Source of the DNA: Acanthochlamys bracteata
Taxonomy: Eukaryota; Streptophyta; Magnoliopsida; Pandanales; Velloziaceae
DNA length: 64,000 nt
Assembly: GCA_019914995.1 (NCBI GenBank)
Contig: CM034138.1
Location: 1,240,001 to 1,304,000 of the forward strand
Direction of reading: 5' to 3'
Positions within the stretch are counted from its first letter, which is position 1. Each line of letters begins with the position of its first letter. The translations under genes and the position numbers were made by a program. Positions 33,873 through 47,000 of this stretch are shown here, in pieces. The notes under the pieces were generated by a model. That model saw nothing but the letters and a program-made list of their open reading frames with translations. It searched no databases and was not told the origin of the DNA.

Positions 33873-35148
33873 ATGGATGAAGGTATTTTCTTGTAGGTTC
33901 TAACAGCCTATTACATAGATGATCATATTTGAGCAATAATGTGGCTTCTCATACAATCAGTACCATCTTTACATCAAGTGTAATGGTTATATCATTTGGA
34001 TAGATTTTATCTGCAGTGCATTGTTAAATTAATGTTGACCAGGATAGTTCTGAGTTTTTGAGGGATGGGTTGGGTTTTATGATGACTTTGTATTACATGT
34101 AAGAAGTATTATTTGCTGGCAGCCTTGCAGGTTCTTTTTTGGTTTTATCAGATGTTTCTGTTGAATGTAGTACCCATATATTCCATCACTTCTTTATCTT
34201 GTTAGTCTAAATATACTAAGATCGAAGTGATGATACATGCACTTCTTAGCATACCCCAAATTTTATGCTCAAAAGCAACATCAGTTTGGAGAGATTTGTG
34301 TCATGGTTAAACAGGAACGTGAGTTTGGAGAGTGTTGAGTGCCTGTCCTAGATTTGGTTGTGTTTAGGGTCAGTTGTATTATCGGCCTTATTTTTGGAAG
34401 CATGGTAATTAGGATGCGGCATGTAGATATAACCTCGTGTTTCTGTTGCAAAAGAGTGGCAGCATTGATCCATTTTTTTTGATGCATGGGCTGTGTATTT
34501 CTGGGTGGCTCATGTATATGCCCTGTAGGAGATTTTTTTTTGTTTTTTTAATTTAGATTTTTACCGATGTGGTATTTGAGACCAACAATTTAATTCTTTA
34601 ACCACAGTGCACAAAGTGCCCATCGCATTCGGGATAATACATAATCGGAGTGAAATGGTTTCCAGTTCCCACTTCTTAAGAGCGCACTTGTGGCCAAAGA
34701 GCACGAATCCAGCTGTTTTCACTGAAATAGAGAGCGCAGCACCTAGTGCGCTTGCATGCACGCCAGTAATTGCAGAATAGTGACGTTGACACAGCTACTG
34801 GCGTGCAAGTACGTTATGTACATGCAATAAGAGGGCAGCAATTCATATACAACTTTATTTATGCCACTATGCATTTACAAATTTGGGGTGCGTGCGACTG
34901 GAAGCATAGTTTCCTTGTCTATACATTTAAGTGTACAAACACATATATCTTGTCAAAAGCATTTCTGTAATGACAATAACTTAATCCCAAATAAAACCCA
35001 CAACACATGCCTATTGTCAGTAGCATAGACGCCAATTGTGTGTATAGTGAATTATTAGCTCAAATATAACATCTTCACCTGGACGTTGCTTTTGAATATC
35101 ACTTGAATAGTTTGCTGCTTTTGCATTCCATCAGCTGAACCCTTCTTC
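33873..35148. other. 3' regions of convergent RTNLB and NMNAT genes
   Basis: No gene is seen. A small imperfect inverted repeat (CTTGCATGCACGCCAGTA at about 34750, TACTGGCGTGCAAG at about 34796) sits in the middle. Confidence 0.4.
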
Positions 35149-38100
35149 TCAATCCAAGTATAGGCAGTGGCCTCTAATGTAGTTGATAACTTTATCATCT
35201 ATCAGATATTTGATAGAAAGTCCTCTTCTTATGCAATCCCTGAGAGAATCAAAGCAAGCAAACATCTCTCTTCTGAGCAACCGGCTTTGTTGCCTTATTT
35301 GCTATTCTCTATTCGTAATCTACTCAACATCCACAAGGAAGTTGGTATGCAACGTTACCTTACTCTAGACGAGCTGATCTGGTTAGGAACCATCTCATCC
35401 ACCGAGAAGATGTTATTCTGCATGGAAAGAAAAAAACAAAAAGTCAGAAGCTACTTGGGAATGTAAAGGCAAAGCAGCTAATACCAGAATTTCAAATTTT
35501 TGGAAGAAAAACCTTATTTTTGCATAATATTTCATTGCAAGAAATGACGTCCTCAATGTTTGTTCCTTCCCTGCGAATACAAATAACACCAAAGTCGCTA
35601 CATATCTTCCTCACCTACATAATTTGGAAAATATAAGCTATACAAGATTAAGGTGAAATTCAGTTTGTTGCATGTTACAAGGTATCACACTTGTCACTGA
35701 TTAGGATTTGTTGCACAAGGCTCTTTTGGCAAGGAAAAGAAACAAAATGTCCATAATACATTAAGTATATGAACTAATAATACATTTTGAGACGGCTCTT
35801 ATAGGTCAAGCCATGTTATACTGAGTTTATGTTATTTTGCATAGTACTTATTATATGGTATCTGTTATAGATTTAGCTTGTGATGCTTCGTAAGTTTCAT
35901 CTTTAATACCAAATCTGTAAAACATTGATCTGCAAAAGCTGATTAATACTAATCCATCAGAGAGAAGAAAGGGAACAGTCCATTACTTGATCAGGAATCC
36001 ACACTCCAGGGACGTTAAATGACTCGAGTAGGTCAGAACCACATAAAAGCATGACTTTAAGTGATTCTGCATTTACAAAATACTTTCTAGTGTTAGATCT
36101 CATAGGAACTTATTAGCAGAAAAACATTTCTATCGTCCACTTCTATACAAGAGAGTACAATGGATTTTTATAACATGAAACAGCCAAGAAGCACCTTCAG
36201 TTTTAAAGAGATAATCAGATATACCTTCAGTAACTCTCTAGATGAAGGACCACTACCTTCCAAAAACTAATGACAATTAAACCGTAGGCTGCTATGCAGA
36301 ATCTTTGTTTTGACCTATAGCACAGCTATTTAAGTTTTCAGTGGTTGATTGGCATGAACAGGTTATAGGGAACTACAATCTCTTCTGAAGATGATTAACT
36401 GAGACAACTTTGGGTAAAGCAATCATGATGTTATAGTTCTATTCGACTATAATGTAGTGTAGTTATAACAAACTCCAATCTATCACCTTAAACTTTCTGA
36501 ATTGACTAAACTGCTCTACATGGTATCAGAGTTAAAAGCCCAAAGGTCTTGAGTTAAAGCCATGCACACCCCATATTATTACAATAATTTAACTACAGAA
36601 GAAAACTATCCGTCTATCCATGCATCAATACCTTAAGAGCTTATGCGTGCAGGGGGAGTGTTAGACTATTATAATATATAAAAAAACTCCAATCCATCAG
36701 CTTAAACTCTTCATTTAGCTGATTTGTTCAAAAACATCCCTAACAGGTCATTCAAAGCAAGAATATTAGATTATTCAATCACTATCTTTGTCAAAAGCTA
36801 GATCCTGTTGAAAAACTACTTCATGAGTTCCCCCCCTTTGGGATTGCCAACTATCGTAAACATGCACTCAACTTTCTTTGGTTATCTCAAATTTCACTTT
36901 GTACTTTATTGAAGATGAAGACTTAGGAACTGTTAGGTCAGTACTAAAAAAGAAGACGAGGAGAAACAAAATCTTCCTATGCATATATTTCCCCACATTC
37001 TTGTCACACCTACTTATACTTCTCCACACAATTTCCACCAAACCAAACCAAAGAAGCCTTTTTGCATGAAACAAATTGGAGAAGGTAACTCAAAAGATGC
37101 CTAAAATAGAAAATTGCATTAACAGCAAAGTGCTTGGACAAGGCATGCTAGAAATTGAACCTTCCATATTCTTTTCCAGATAAGTGAAAGATCAAGCATG
37201 ACAAATACATTCATCAAACTCTTGTCATGGATATCAAAAACTTATTTTACCTTCTCTAACAACTCCGCTTTTAATGAGAGAATACTGAACTCGAGATAAT
37301 ACAGAAATAGTACGTTGGTAGCTCCTTTGCTTTGACTGCGAGAAATTTTATCAAAAATGATTTAATCAATACCGTACATGATAGGGAAGATTGACATAGA
37401 TATATTAGAAATGTGAAGCATACCTCCCAGGGATCTACCATAATGAATGGAGAAGTTTGGCAAGAGAGGTCACACAAATTCAACCGATGTACAGCTGATG
37501 CAAGACCCTACAAAAATGTTCTGTTATTGTAACGAGTGTTAAAATTTCACTTGTTATACCCACATGCAACTACCATCTAGGCATGCCTCACACACAAGAA
37601 CACACATTAGATCTGCCACAAACACCTTGATTTCCGTGTTATATCATTTCCATATTGAAACAAAATTGTAAGCAAACTAATGACAATACAAGAAAAAATC
37701 TCTGCACCTTTTTCTTGTATGCATCGTTCACCGGTGACATGTAGCCCCCAATGGTAGTGTAACCTTCTGCTTGTAATGCATCTTTTGCAAGTTCTGGAAA
37801 ATAAGAATCCACACTAGATAGTCAGCTCTTTACATTCCTGAGACTAACACAATTACTTGTTCCGAGCGATTGAATATGCCAATAAATGGAGCCAAATTCC
37901 AGCTCAAGGAAGAAGATGGAAGCATGCACGAAAACATTCTTTTAATTTTTAACCCATAGAACAAACAGAAATTACAACATCATAAGATGTCATACACAAG
38001 TATTTAAAAAAGTAAAGAAGATAAACTGTGTTATGCTAAGTTATCCTAGGAAGCTCTAGAATCAACTTACGTGCACTAGTACCTGAACTTATACACACGC

Positions 38101-39089
38101 CCTAATATTTGCATCAAGGTTCAGCATACTTTCTGCCAAGCACTAAATAAGTGTTGCGAGTTAGTCGTTTGTTTTGCCACTAAGCAAAATAGTGGCTCGG
38201 TTTTGCAAATTGGAAGCAACTATTGCCTTATGAAGAAACTGAATTTGGATGTTTTGCATGATTTTGTCCAGGAGTGGAACAGTATATGTTTGCTGTTCTA
38301 TTGGATTCTTATGCATAACATGAGAAAGCTTCATATTGGATTGGATTGCTTACATAAATAGACTAGTAATAATTCTTTTAATTGCAACACTCTGTTTAGA
38401 ACATATTTATAAGAAGCTATTTAGGTTTCTGTTAGAGTATCAGTTGAAGTAAAAGGGTTGCTTCTAGAGGTGATTGCTTTGGAGACAAGTAGATAACCAA
38501 TAGTGTTTAGATTGTTATGCTTTCAAACCTTTACTTAAATTAGAATCCATAAACCATGAATAAACACAAAATACTATGAGGACAGTTAACCAAAAGCTTG
38601 AGAAGGTGATGGTTTCTGTTGAGCTCAACTATTTAAAATACTGAGTAAATTTGAGTCAGTGAATAAGGAATTAATTTTTTTAAAGAAATGACTTAGTTAA
38701 GAGCGCATGAGCATACCAAACATGCGTAGGTGCATGTAAGTCGGGGGATTGAAACTCCCAGTCGCAACCAGGACAGCATATTTGCTCCTACAAAGTCATT
38801 AGTAAATATTATGAAAAAATAAGTCACTTTTCCACTAATAATCTAAGCCAAAACACTGTTAATTTTCGCATTTCTACATCTAACAGAGTAATGAAAGTCT
38901 TCCACAAACCAAAGACTGAGATTCAAAATTTATCACATGAATCACAAAAGCTGTTGCTAAAAACATGATCAAAATAAAATCGAAAGAGAAAAACCTGCCG
39001 TCTGTTTGTTGTTGATGTGCAGCAGAATCTAATGGCAGCAACTTATCCATGGGAAGTGGAACATCCACCATCTCCATGTCTTCTTCCAT
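35149..39089 (-). CDS. NMNAT: Nicotinamide/nicotinate mononucleotide adenylyltransferase
   Basis: Joins NMN or NaMN to the AMP of ATP, making NAD or its deamido form; essential in NAD synthesis. Nine exons: 38995-39089, 38717-38787, 37708-37793, 37424-37507, 37251-37335, 35987-36066, 35513-35614, 35359-35417 and 35149-35239, all GT-AG, giving 250 residues (Arabidopsis NMNAT is 238 as I recall). The nucleotidyltransferase motif is VATGSFNPPTYMHLRMF in exon 2, YMSPVNDAYKKKGLASAVHR crosses exons 3-4, VMLLCGSDLLESF is in exon 6, and the ATP-binding end SSSRVR is in exons 8-9. No organelle signal is evident. Intron 5 is about 1.2 kb and contains a TRIM at about 36429-36736. A (GA)18 tract lies about 190 bases upstream of the start. 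Confidence 0.94.
36429..36736. mobile_element. TRIM (miniature LTR retrotransposon), family D, in NMNAT intron 5
   Basis: Short direct LTRs of about 80-90 bases: 36429-36520 (TGTTATAG to CTCTACA) and about 36659-36736 (TGTTAGACTATTATAAT to AAAACA), sharing ACTCCAATC and CATCA/ATCACCTTAAACT-type sequence. Just inside the left LTR is TGGTATCAGAG, the initiator tRNA-Met primer site; just before the right LTR is the purine tract CAGGGGGAG. It has no coding capacity. No matching target duplication was found. Unrelated in sequence to the TRIM pair at 9.9 and 59.2 kb. Confidence 0.72.
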
Positions 39090-39273
39090 TACAGCCTGTT
39101 AAAAGCTAGTTATTGCTCCTCGAATCAGTGTGGAGAAAGAATGACGGCAATAATGCAGGACCAAGAGAGTAGAAGTGAAACGGCAGCTAGCAGACAATCG
39201 CTGTCCGATGCTCGGAGAAGCCGCTGGTCAACAGATCAGAAAGTTCGCGAGAAGCAAAAGCGATCGAACGAAA

Positions 39274-39314
<41 letters not shown>

Positions 39315-40180
39315 TTCTAGTAGAACACCGTTGTCAGACCCAACTCGGGCATCGACCCACTGTATCAAACTGGGTCGACAAGATCTGAAGAAGAAGAACC
39401 GAAGCGGAGAACAGTGGTAGCACGAACAGCAGAGACAAGACCGATAACGTCGCCGATGTTTGTTTCGACAACCGACGAAGAAGAAGAAGCCGCCGGCGCT
39501 TGCTACTGATTGATCAGAAGAATAAGAAGAAGAAAATCGATCAGGAGAAGAAGACGAAGAATAATAAGAAGATCGTTCAACGCCGTCGGCGTTGCTGCGA
39601 CAACCGCGAGCAAGCGTTGATCGTTGGAACTTCAAACGTCGGCAACAACAACGAACCCGAGTAGAAGCAGTACGGGCAGTTGTACGAAGGAGACGAAGGA
39701 AAACAATTCGACGGTCGCAGCGGAATCGCGAGCAATAAGAAGAAGAACAACACCAGTCCAGATTTGAAGAAGAAGAAATGGTTTCTTCTTACCCTTTTTT
39801 TTTTTAATAAGCACCGGTTAATCGTTCAACTACAGTCGACGGGTTTTCAAAACCCGTTCATATCAATCCCGATCTCAATGGATCGATGCAGTAGACAAAT
39901 CTAGGGGTGCTTGAATTGCTTAAAAAATAGAATTTTGAATTTTTTTCAAAAAAAATTTAGTTATAAGATTTGTGCATTAAGATTAGATATATAAATATAT
40001 TTTTTAATTTGTAAGTTTTTGAAAAGTAATACTTAATTCGAGTTAAAAATTGAATAAATTGCGAAACCAAAACACACCGAAATTGCAGAACGGCTCTTAA
40101 ATGTGTTCGAAATATTCATCCCGAAAAAGTCCGATCTATTGTTGCTTGAAAATTTTTAAAAGCCAAAGAAGTCTTATCAC
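39090..40180. other. NMNAT upstream region, purine-rich
   Basis: Contains the (GA)n tract and a long GAA/AAG-rich stretch to about 39780. The 135-residue minus-strand open frame at 39228-39635 is Ser/Arg/Phe-rich low complexity from these repeats. No other gene is seen. Confidence 0.45.
39277..39312 (+). repeat. (GA)18 microsatellite
   Basis: Uninterrupted GA dinucleotides, 188-223 bases upstream of the NMNAT start codon. On the NMNAT strand it is a CT tract, a common feature of plant core promoters and leaders. Confidence 0.9.
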
Positions 40181-42560
40181 AAACCCTAAAGATATTTCCA
40201 TCTTCATTCATGCTGCCGTTGCTTGCTTGCTTTCTTTTCTCAGCTCTGGCGTTTGACAGTTCTCTGTTTCCGAAATTCTCAATATTTGATTTGACTTGAT
40301 GCAATGACGAGCATAGAGTTGAAATTTTGAGATCTCTGGATTTTAATCTGGTGAGATGAATTATCTCATTTGGTTCGTATTCACTGAGCATCGATTTGTT
40401 TTCCCTTTCTATGTTTGATAGTTTTGTAACTTTAGAATTTCGGTTTTGGTGTGTGTGAAATCGAAGGACCCAATGAAGGGATCGCTGTTGTTTGAATGCG
40501 ATCTTATTCAAGTTTGCCTTCGGAGAGAAACTTTGAGAGGAATCGCTGATCTCTGATTTCCAGATGTTGGTTTTCGTTATCTGGTTCACTCTCGTACATA
40601 TTTCATTCAAATTTTTCAAAAATTGGTAAGTAGATTGTATTGCGGAGGACCCAGCAGAGAGGTATTTGTCTCCTATTGTTGAGGCCTCTCTAACACGTTT
40701 GCAACCTTCGTAGATGAATCGTGCCTTGTCGTACGATGCCTGGAGGTCTTGTTGTTTCCATGCGTCTCAATCCATGGCCACATTTTTAGAAATATAACCA
40801 TTTTGTCAAAGTTGATAGAGTATTTATGTTAGGCTTTATTTATGTACTTTTGCTGTTCCTCGGTAGAGTTGATTTTGTTTCATGATGTTGTTTGGTTGCA
40901 TCACTGCAGTCTTGTCTCAGTGGATTGTGTTAAGGTCTTAATGTGACTGCCTGATGACTGGTCGTTTGGTGCCATTTTTTTTGTGCTTAGTTGTTCAATC
41001 AATTGGTCATAGCACAAAATGTTAACCAAAGAACTTCTATAGTAATTTCTTAGGAAGAGAATTTGACAAATGATTTACAGTAGATTGGGCATGTTCTTTT
41101 CTCATTGGAGCTGAACTATGTACAGAATCTGTTGAGTATTCATGCTTGACTTGTGAATAAAAATGAGCAATTCAATGATCTGCAGGACTCATGTGGGGAT
41201 CCATAGGTCGGTGCTCATGAGGAACCACATGTGCTTGGATACTAGTTATGCTAGTGTGTTGTTAGGTGATATGAAGAGCACTATATTTTAGATTCATTTC
41301 TTTTTTGTGATCCTCCCTAGAAAAAGCTGACATGGAAACCCTTGTGAGTTTATGGCTTTTGACTTATTACTAGGTCTTTGCTTGTAGTTGTATTATTTTT
41401 GAGGTGGAATGTTCGATAAGAGATTTTTTGTCAATTAGATATCAATTACCAATCATCATCTAATGAGTTTGTCTATGCTGTTTAAATGGTTGATATACTT
41501 GCTAAAAGTCCTATTTAGGTGCTAAAAGTCACAATATACTTAAAGTATGATGTACTTGCTATTTGGTCTGTGCAACTGTATGTTTTATCTCACCATTCTA
41601 AAGTCAGTTTGCATTTCAACTTTGCCAAGTAGCATGTCAGTTGAAATAATTTTTTGTTAGTTTTTATTGAACTGTTTGTTCATATGTCTGACTGTTGATG
41701 TGGGAAGAAGTTCATATTGTAGTAGTATTGATTTCAATGTCTTTTACTTCGTTTATACCTAGTAATACTTAGTTACCTCAATCATTTATACCCATTAGTT
41801 CGATGATAAGCATCATGTCTGAGTCAGTTGACTGAGTATTATAAGAAGTCAGGTAGAAGCTAAAAGTTCTTTGAAGCATATTCTTGCAGGTATTCCTCTT
41901 AAGTGAAGTTTTACCATAAAAAGAAAAGTTGGGAAGTAATGGTGTAACTGTTCTTGTTAGAAACGTGGCTGGAACACTTCATACATGTTATTTAGACAAT
42001 TCATTTGTTCTCTAAAGAGATCTTCAACATATTTAAGTAGTTACAGAATTGTTTGTGTATCTACAAACCAATTTTTGACTAACTGTGCTTCTAAATCCAG
42101 GTTTAGAAGTTACCCAACTGCAGTTTTCCTAGTCTGCATATTTTGTATGTATTTTGCTATTTTGAGTTGAGAATGGAGGGTTTTTTGCTCCGTGCTGCCT
42201 CCTAACTAGCTAGAGATTTCTTTACAGATGGTACTTGAATCATCTTCTGGTTCTCACTTCATTTTGAAGATACCCTTGATGCAGAGCTTTGTATTTGTAG
42301 ATGCACAAGCTGCAAAATAAGCCACTTGCCTGAAGTAGACGTATTGGAGCGATTATTATGCATAAATGCGGGTTAGTTGCAAGGGCACTTATGGCCAAAT
42401 TTCACTAAATTCTGTTCTGGCACTTAGCCTACGAGTACATTATTTCTAACATCTGTATAACAGAATTTGCACCTTGGGTCCTGTTATTGCACTCTTTCTT
42501 CAATTATCAACAGCATACACAATGGAGCTTGAATCTAACGTCCTACATGGTAAACCCCAT
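40181..42560 (+). ncRNA. Possible transcript without a recognisable protein
   Basis: AAACCCTAA at 40181-40189 is a telo-box, common just upstream of or in leaders of plant genes. It is followed by leader-like DNA, a small ORF starting at 40563 (MLVFVIWFTLVHISFKFFKN), a strong donor AATTG|GTAAGT at about 40625 and a possible acceptor GATCTGCAG at about 41187. No conserved coding sequence could be found over the next 2 kb, whose T-rich texture is intron/UTR-like. It may be a long non-coding RNA, a short-peptide gene, or nothing. Confidence 0.25.
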
Positions 42561-44054
42561 GTCTCTATTCACAAATTTTTTGCACATTGACAGAGTGAAC
42601 TGAGGTGGGAACTGTGTGAACAAACAGTAGCGGCATCATGTAGATCATGTACGCTGGTCGGTATGTTAGTATTGGATACAAAATTATCGACCACTCACTT
42701 CCCAATTTCAATATAATAATTATTGCAAATATGGACTTCTGGTAAAGGGTTGATCTACCTTTGTAACCCAAATGTTGAAGTAGAAACTGGCAACCAAAAC
42801 AAACATCTAGACTTTATGATAGCAGGTCTTCATAAATCTTGGCAAAGCCCACAATTTTGAGATGCTTGCGAATCATCTCAATAGCTATCGTCACTTTCAG
42901 AGGATGACATGTACTGTGCAGCATCTTCCAATAAATAACGCACAAACCTGCAAAGAATTCAGACAAAAGGGTGTTGCTTCATGTAAAGGTACTGCTGTTG
43001 CTTTTACCACTAAAGGCAAAAAAAAGAAAACTAGACTCAGGCGGGAAGCACTGATGTTTAAAAGTACTTTTCAATACTTTTTTATTTCAATTTTTTAATT
43101 TCATATTTTTAATTTTATATAATATTTAATATTTTTTAATTTTAAAAGTATGTCGTAAGATTATTAAGTATTATTATTATTATTTTAGATAAAAACTCAT
43201 TTTCAAAATATTTTTTGTTTTAAGTTTGTTTTTCAAAAGTATAGTTATTGTTTCTTCCCACTTTTTAAAGTTGTTTATTTTATATTTTTTAATAAATTTT
43301 TATAATATTTTATAAAATTTATTTTCAAAATTTTAAAATATACAAAAATTTAAAACATATCTTATTATTTATTATTTTTATTTTTTTAATAAAATAAAAA
43401 ATTATTTTACAAAATATATATTTTTATTCATATAAGTTTATTTTTATAAGGACTTCAAACACTCTCGCAGCAAGTTCCCTTTAGGAGTTCAGAGATCTCT
43501 GTTCCCCAGTCTAGTTCAGATGACAAGTTTTGTCGCAAAAATATTGGAAGATGGCAAAAGTTTCCTTTCGGAGTTCTGTTATGAGAATTAAAACTTGTTT
43601 TACGTTTTGGCTAGTATAGAGAGATTGTGCGGCGTGGTGTCAGCTGCTGCTGAAGGTTTGGGCCACTTAATTGCTTTCGATTTAGCACCATCTCTGCCAC
43701 GAATAAAATTATATGCAAAACGTGACTGAAAGATTTAAGTCTACAAAAGAGAAAAGGGAATACTACAAACTATCTTCACCATCACATGTTCACATCTTGA
43801 CCACAGGGGGATATGTTAACTTCCAGTAAAATCTCACAACTATTGCTAACATTTTACTAACGCACACTTGCATTACCACTAGTTTACTACAAAGAATAAT
43901 CAGGCTGAAAACCCGTGTAACTATGGCAGTGGTGTCAACAAATCATCTTGAAATGTAGAGGCCCATCTAAACTTTGAGAATTTAATGTGGATTGACTTTT
44001 CAAGAATCGCCTTCTATGGTGTTGGAATGTGTATGGATATGTACATCTATCCCT
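42561..44054. other. Intergenic, with AT-rich repeat
   Basis: No exon is recognised. The block at about 43055-43460 is A/T-only and carries motifs of the dispersed AT-rich family, perhaps two elements in tandem. The right part is the 3' side of the AAA-ATPase pseudogene. Confidence 0.4.
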
Positions 44055-47000
44055 TCAGAGGAAGTAACTCAACTGCTGCTTCTTTCTCGTGCCTCCCTCG
44101 CCATATAACTCATTCCACTGCTTGAGTTCATTCATGCCTGACCCATCAGCAGCATAGCTAGAACCAACCTGATCTCACATTAAAGAAAAAAACATGAACT
44201 AGTAAGGATCACAAATCTCCAAGACCATATTGTACATAGATTGTTTCCACAAGGTAAAATGCCACATTTCCATAGTTCTACTACAGATGGAAGCATCTCT
44301 CAATTGCACAAAGTAAAACATTGCAAGTCCAACATGAAAATCATTGATCTAACCAAACAGAGACCAATCCTCTCTCAATGAAGTGGTCAAACAAATAGTT
44401 GATCCTACTTTACTCTAGGTCACCATGGAATTTACAAGTCAAAATCAAAATATGTAAAAAAAATAGTCTGCTATAGTAGCTATAAGGTCAAAAGAACATT
44501 TCCATAAACCCAAACGCAGGTCTATATGAGAAGTCACTGGACGTTTCATAACATACTAACTAGCAAATAAGATGATTGAAAACAGCAAATATAATCTCGC
44601 TTAAGAAGTTAGAACCCATATTTAGGCATGAAGGTAACTACTGGAATGTGAAACTATATTGTGGTATATACCATGTAGTTATGCCACCTTCCCAAAAAGT
44701 TATAGTAACTCAAACACTCCTGGTTTTTGGCCTGCCTCATGTCCTCCATATTCAATGGTCTCAGGATAATGGTTTCTCCTGCACCATCTGAGTTAGAATC
44801 TGAAACTTCCGAATTCTCTCCTCCCTCAACCTTTCGTTTCCTCTCCTAAATGAAGAAGAAGCAATTAGAAGTCTGAGGAATTTCAGGGGTGAAGAGATGA
44901 CAATGATATCAATGAGAAATACAAAAGTCTCATTCAACCCAAAAGAGTTAGTAGTTGATGGAGAATAAGAAAAACCAATCTGCATGGCAGTACTAAAAAG
45001 GACTTGATGAACAAGGGAGAGGTTTGCCCTTCGAAAGAGAAAGGGCAAACAGTAATCACTCCATGCACATAGGAACTCCACCTGCTTAATTTCCAACAAT
45101 CGAAAGGAAAGGGAAAAGAACATATTCTAATCTATAGGTGACACAACTTAGTGGCATTAAAATTTAACTAATGTCTAAGAGAAAAACAATAAATGAAATT
45201 TCCCCTTGTACAGACTACTCTGCGCATTAAGATTGCATGACACATTAACATTTTTTAGATCTACAAACACTAGATAGAAAGTCAATACTTACCAGTTCCT
45301 TGAGTCATTCTTTATGAATGAGTTCCCTAACTGGACGATATGCTGCTGTTGTACATAAATTCTGTATCAAATTATTACAAACCAAATGATCAAACCCTTT
45401 TAAATAATTAAGTAACATACATTAATATCATAAGAAGTTACACAAACCTTGAGGTCACTCCCACTGTATCCTTCCGTCATGGTTGCAAGCTCTCTGTAGT
45501 CTAGCCCTTCTTCAACCTTTTCTTTTGATAACAGAGTCCTCAAGATTTTTTCCCTGTTTGCTAAAGAAGGTAGGCTGACCATGATTCTGTTCAAATACTA
45601 CATAGTTAGCCAGATAAATATGCATCAGATTCTTGGAAAGAGTAAAGTGTGCAGAGTTGGAATGAGTCAAACCTGCGCTCAAATCTCCTAATGATAGCTT
45701 CATCAAGATCAAACGGCCTATTTGTCGCTGCAAGAACCAAAATACGCTCACCAGGCTTAGTTAAAAGACCATCCCAATGGGTCATAAACTCATTTTTTAT
45801 CTTTCTCATAGCTTCATGTTCACCAACCCTAGTTCTCTGCCCAAGCATACTGTCAACTTCGTCAACAAAAGTAATAGTAGGAGATACTTTGGAAGCCAAT
45901 GTAAATAACGCTCTAACATTCTTTTCATCTTCCCCAAACCACTTGGATGTGATGGTAGACATTGAAACATTAATAAAACTTGCTCCAGCTTCATTCGCTA
46001 TGGCTTTTGCCAACATTGTTTTCCCAGTTCCGGGCAGTCCAAATAGCAGTATCCCTCTGCAAGGCTTTAAGAGACCCCCTTTGAAAAGATCAGGCCTTCG
46101 AAGAGGAAGCATGACCAGCTCCTGGAGAGATTCTTTAACATCTTCCAAAGCACCTATATCATCAAATGTTACCCCAATTTCACTTTCAGGGATAACCTCA
46201 GGTCTAATCCTCTTCTCAAATTCATTATCTGGGGCTTCCTGTAGGTAAAGTACATAATGTACATGAGATGATATAACCATCTAGTAACAGCAAAACTAAA
46301 TTAAACGTGTACAAATATACAATTTTGTTTATGGTAAGATCAAAGGCTTACTGGTTGTTTTGATGCAGGAATTTCACCATCCTCTGTCGCAACTGATGCT
46401 GATTTTGGTCTCACTTTTCTTTTCAACCCGTGGAGCTTCAGCATGCCCTTCTGGTTTTCCAGCAGCAGTATCATCACCTTTCCCAGGATCCTGTAAACAA
46501 TTATTATCGCATATCACATATCAACTCAGTGTAAATTATGGTTTGTCTCATGTCATTGTTTGCAAACCTTCAAAGCTTCAGTATTCGCCTCCAGCTTCAA
46601 GGTGTCTTTGTCACCAATGCTGCTTTCTTGAAATAAACTTAGAGCATGGGACAAACTGTTACATTGATCCATAGAGTTAGAGAAGAAATACAGGGAAAAA
46701 AAGAAGAAGAAGGACAAGGAGGAGCTAAAAAGAGTTATTAGATCATAACCTGTTAGATGAAATTCCATTTCTATACTCAGGATCCTTGCTGTTCATCAAC
46801 TGATAAGAAACAGCTGAAACTACAATTTCTTCTATATAATTACTCAGCATTGTATCAGCCAAACAGATTGCATTCAAATCGTCACAATCCAGATCATTTG
46901 CTGCAAGGACCTCTGTTATATGGTTCCTGTTATCCTGAAATTGGATCAGTTTCATGTCTTCTTCTAACTGAGATTTCCAGCTGACCAAGTGGGTCTCATC

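Noticed and set aside
39228-39635. Minus-strand 135-codon Ser/Phe/Arg-rich frame
   Set aside because: Produced by GA and GAA repeats; low complexity, no homology features.
40116-40619. Minus-strand open frame of 167 codons
   Set aside because: No recognisable domain, composition like antisense of leader DNA, and a plus-strand telo-box with donor site lies across it. Length alone is not enough in A+T-rich DNA.
45649-46248. Plus-strand open frame of 199 codons
   Set aside because: Antisense to the AAA core exon; no domain of its own.
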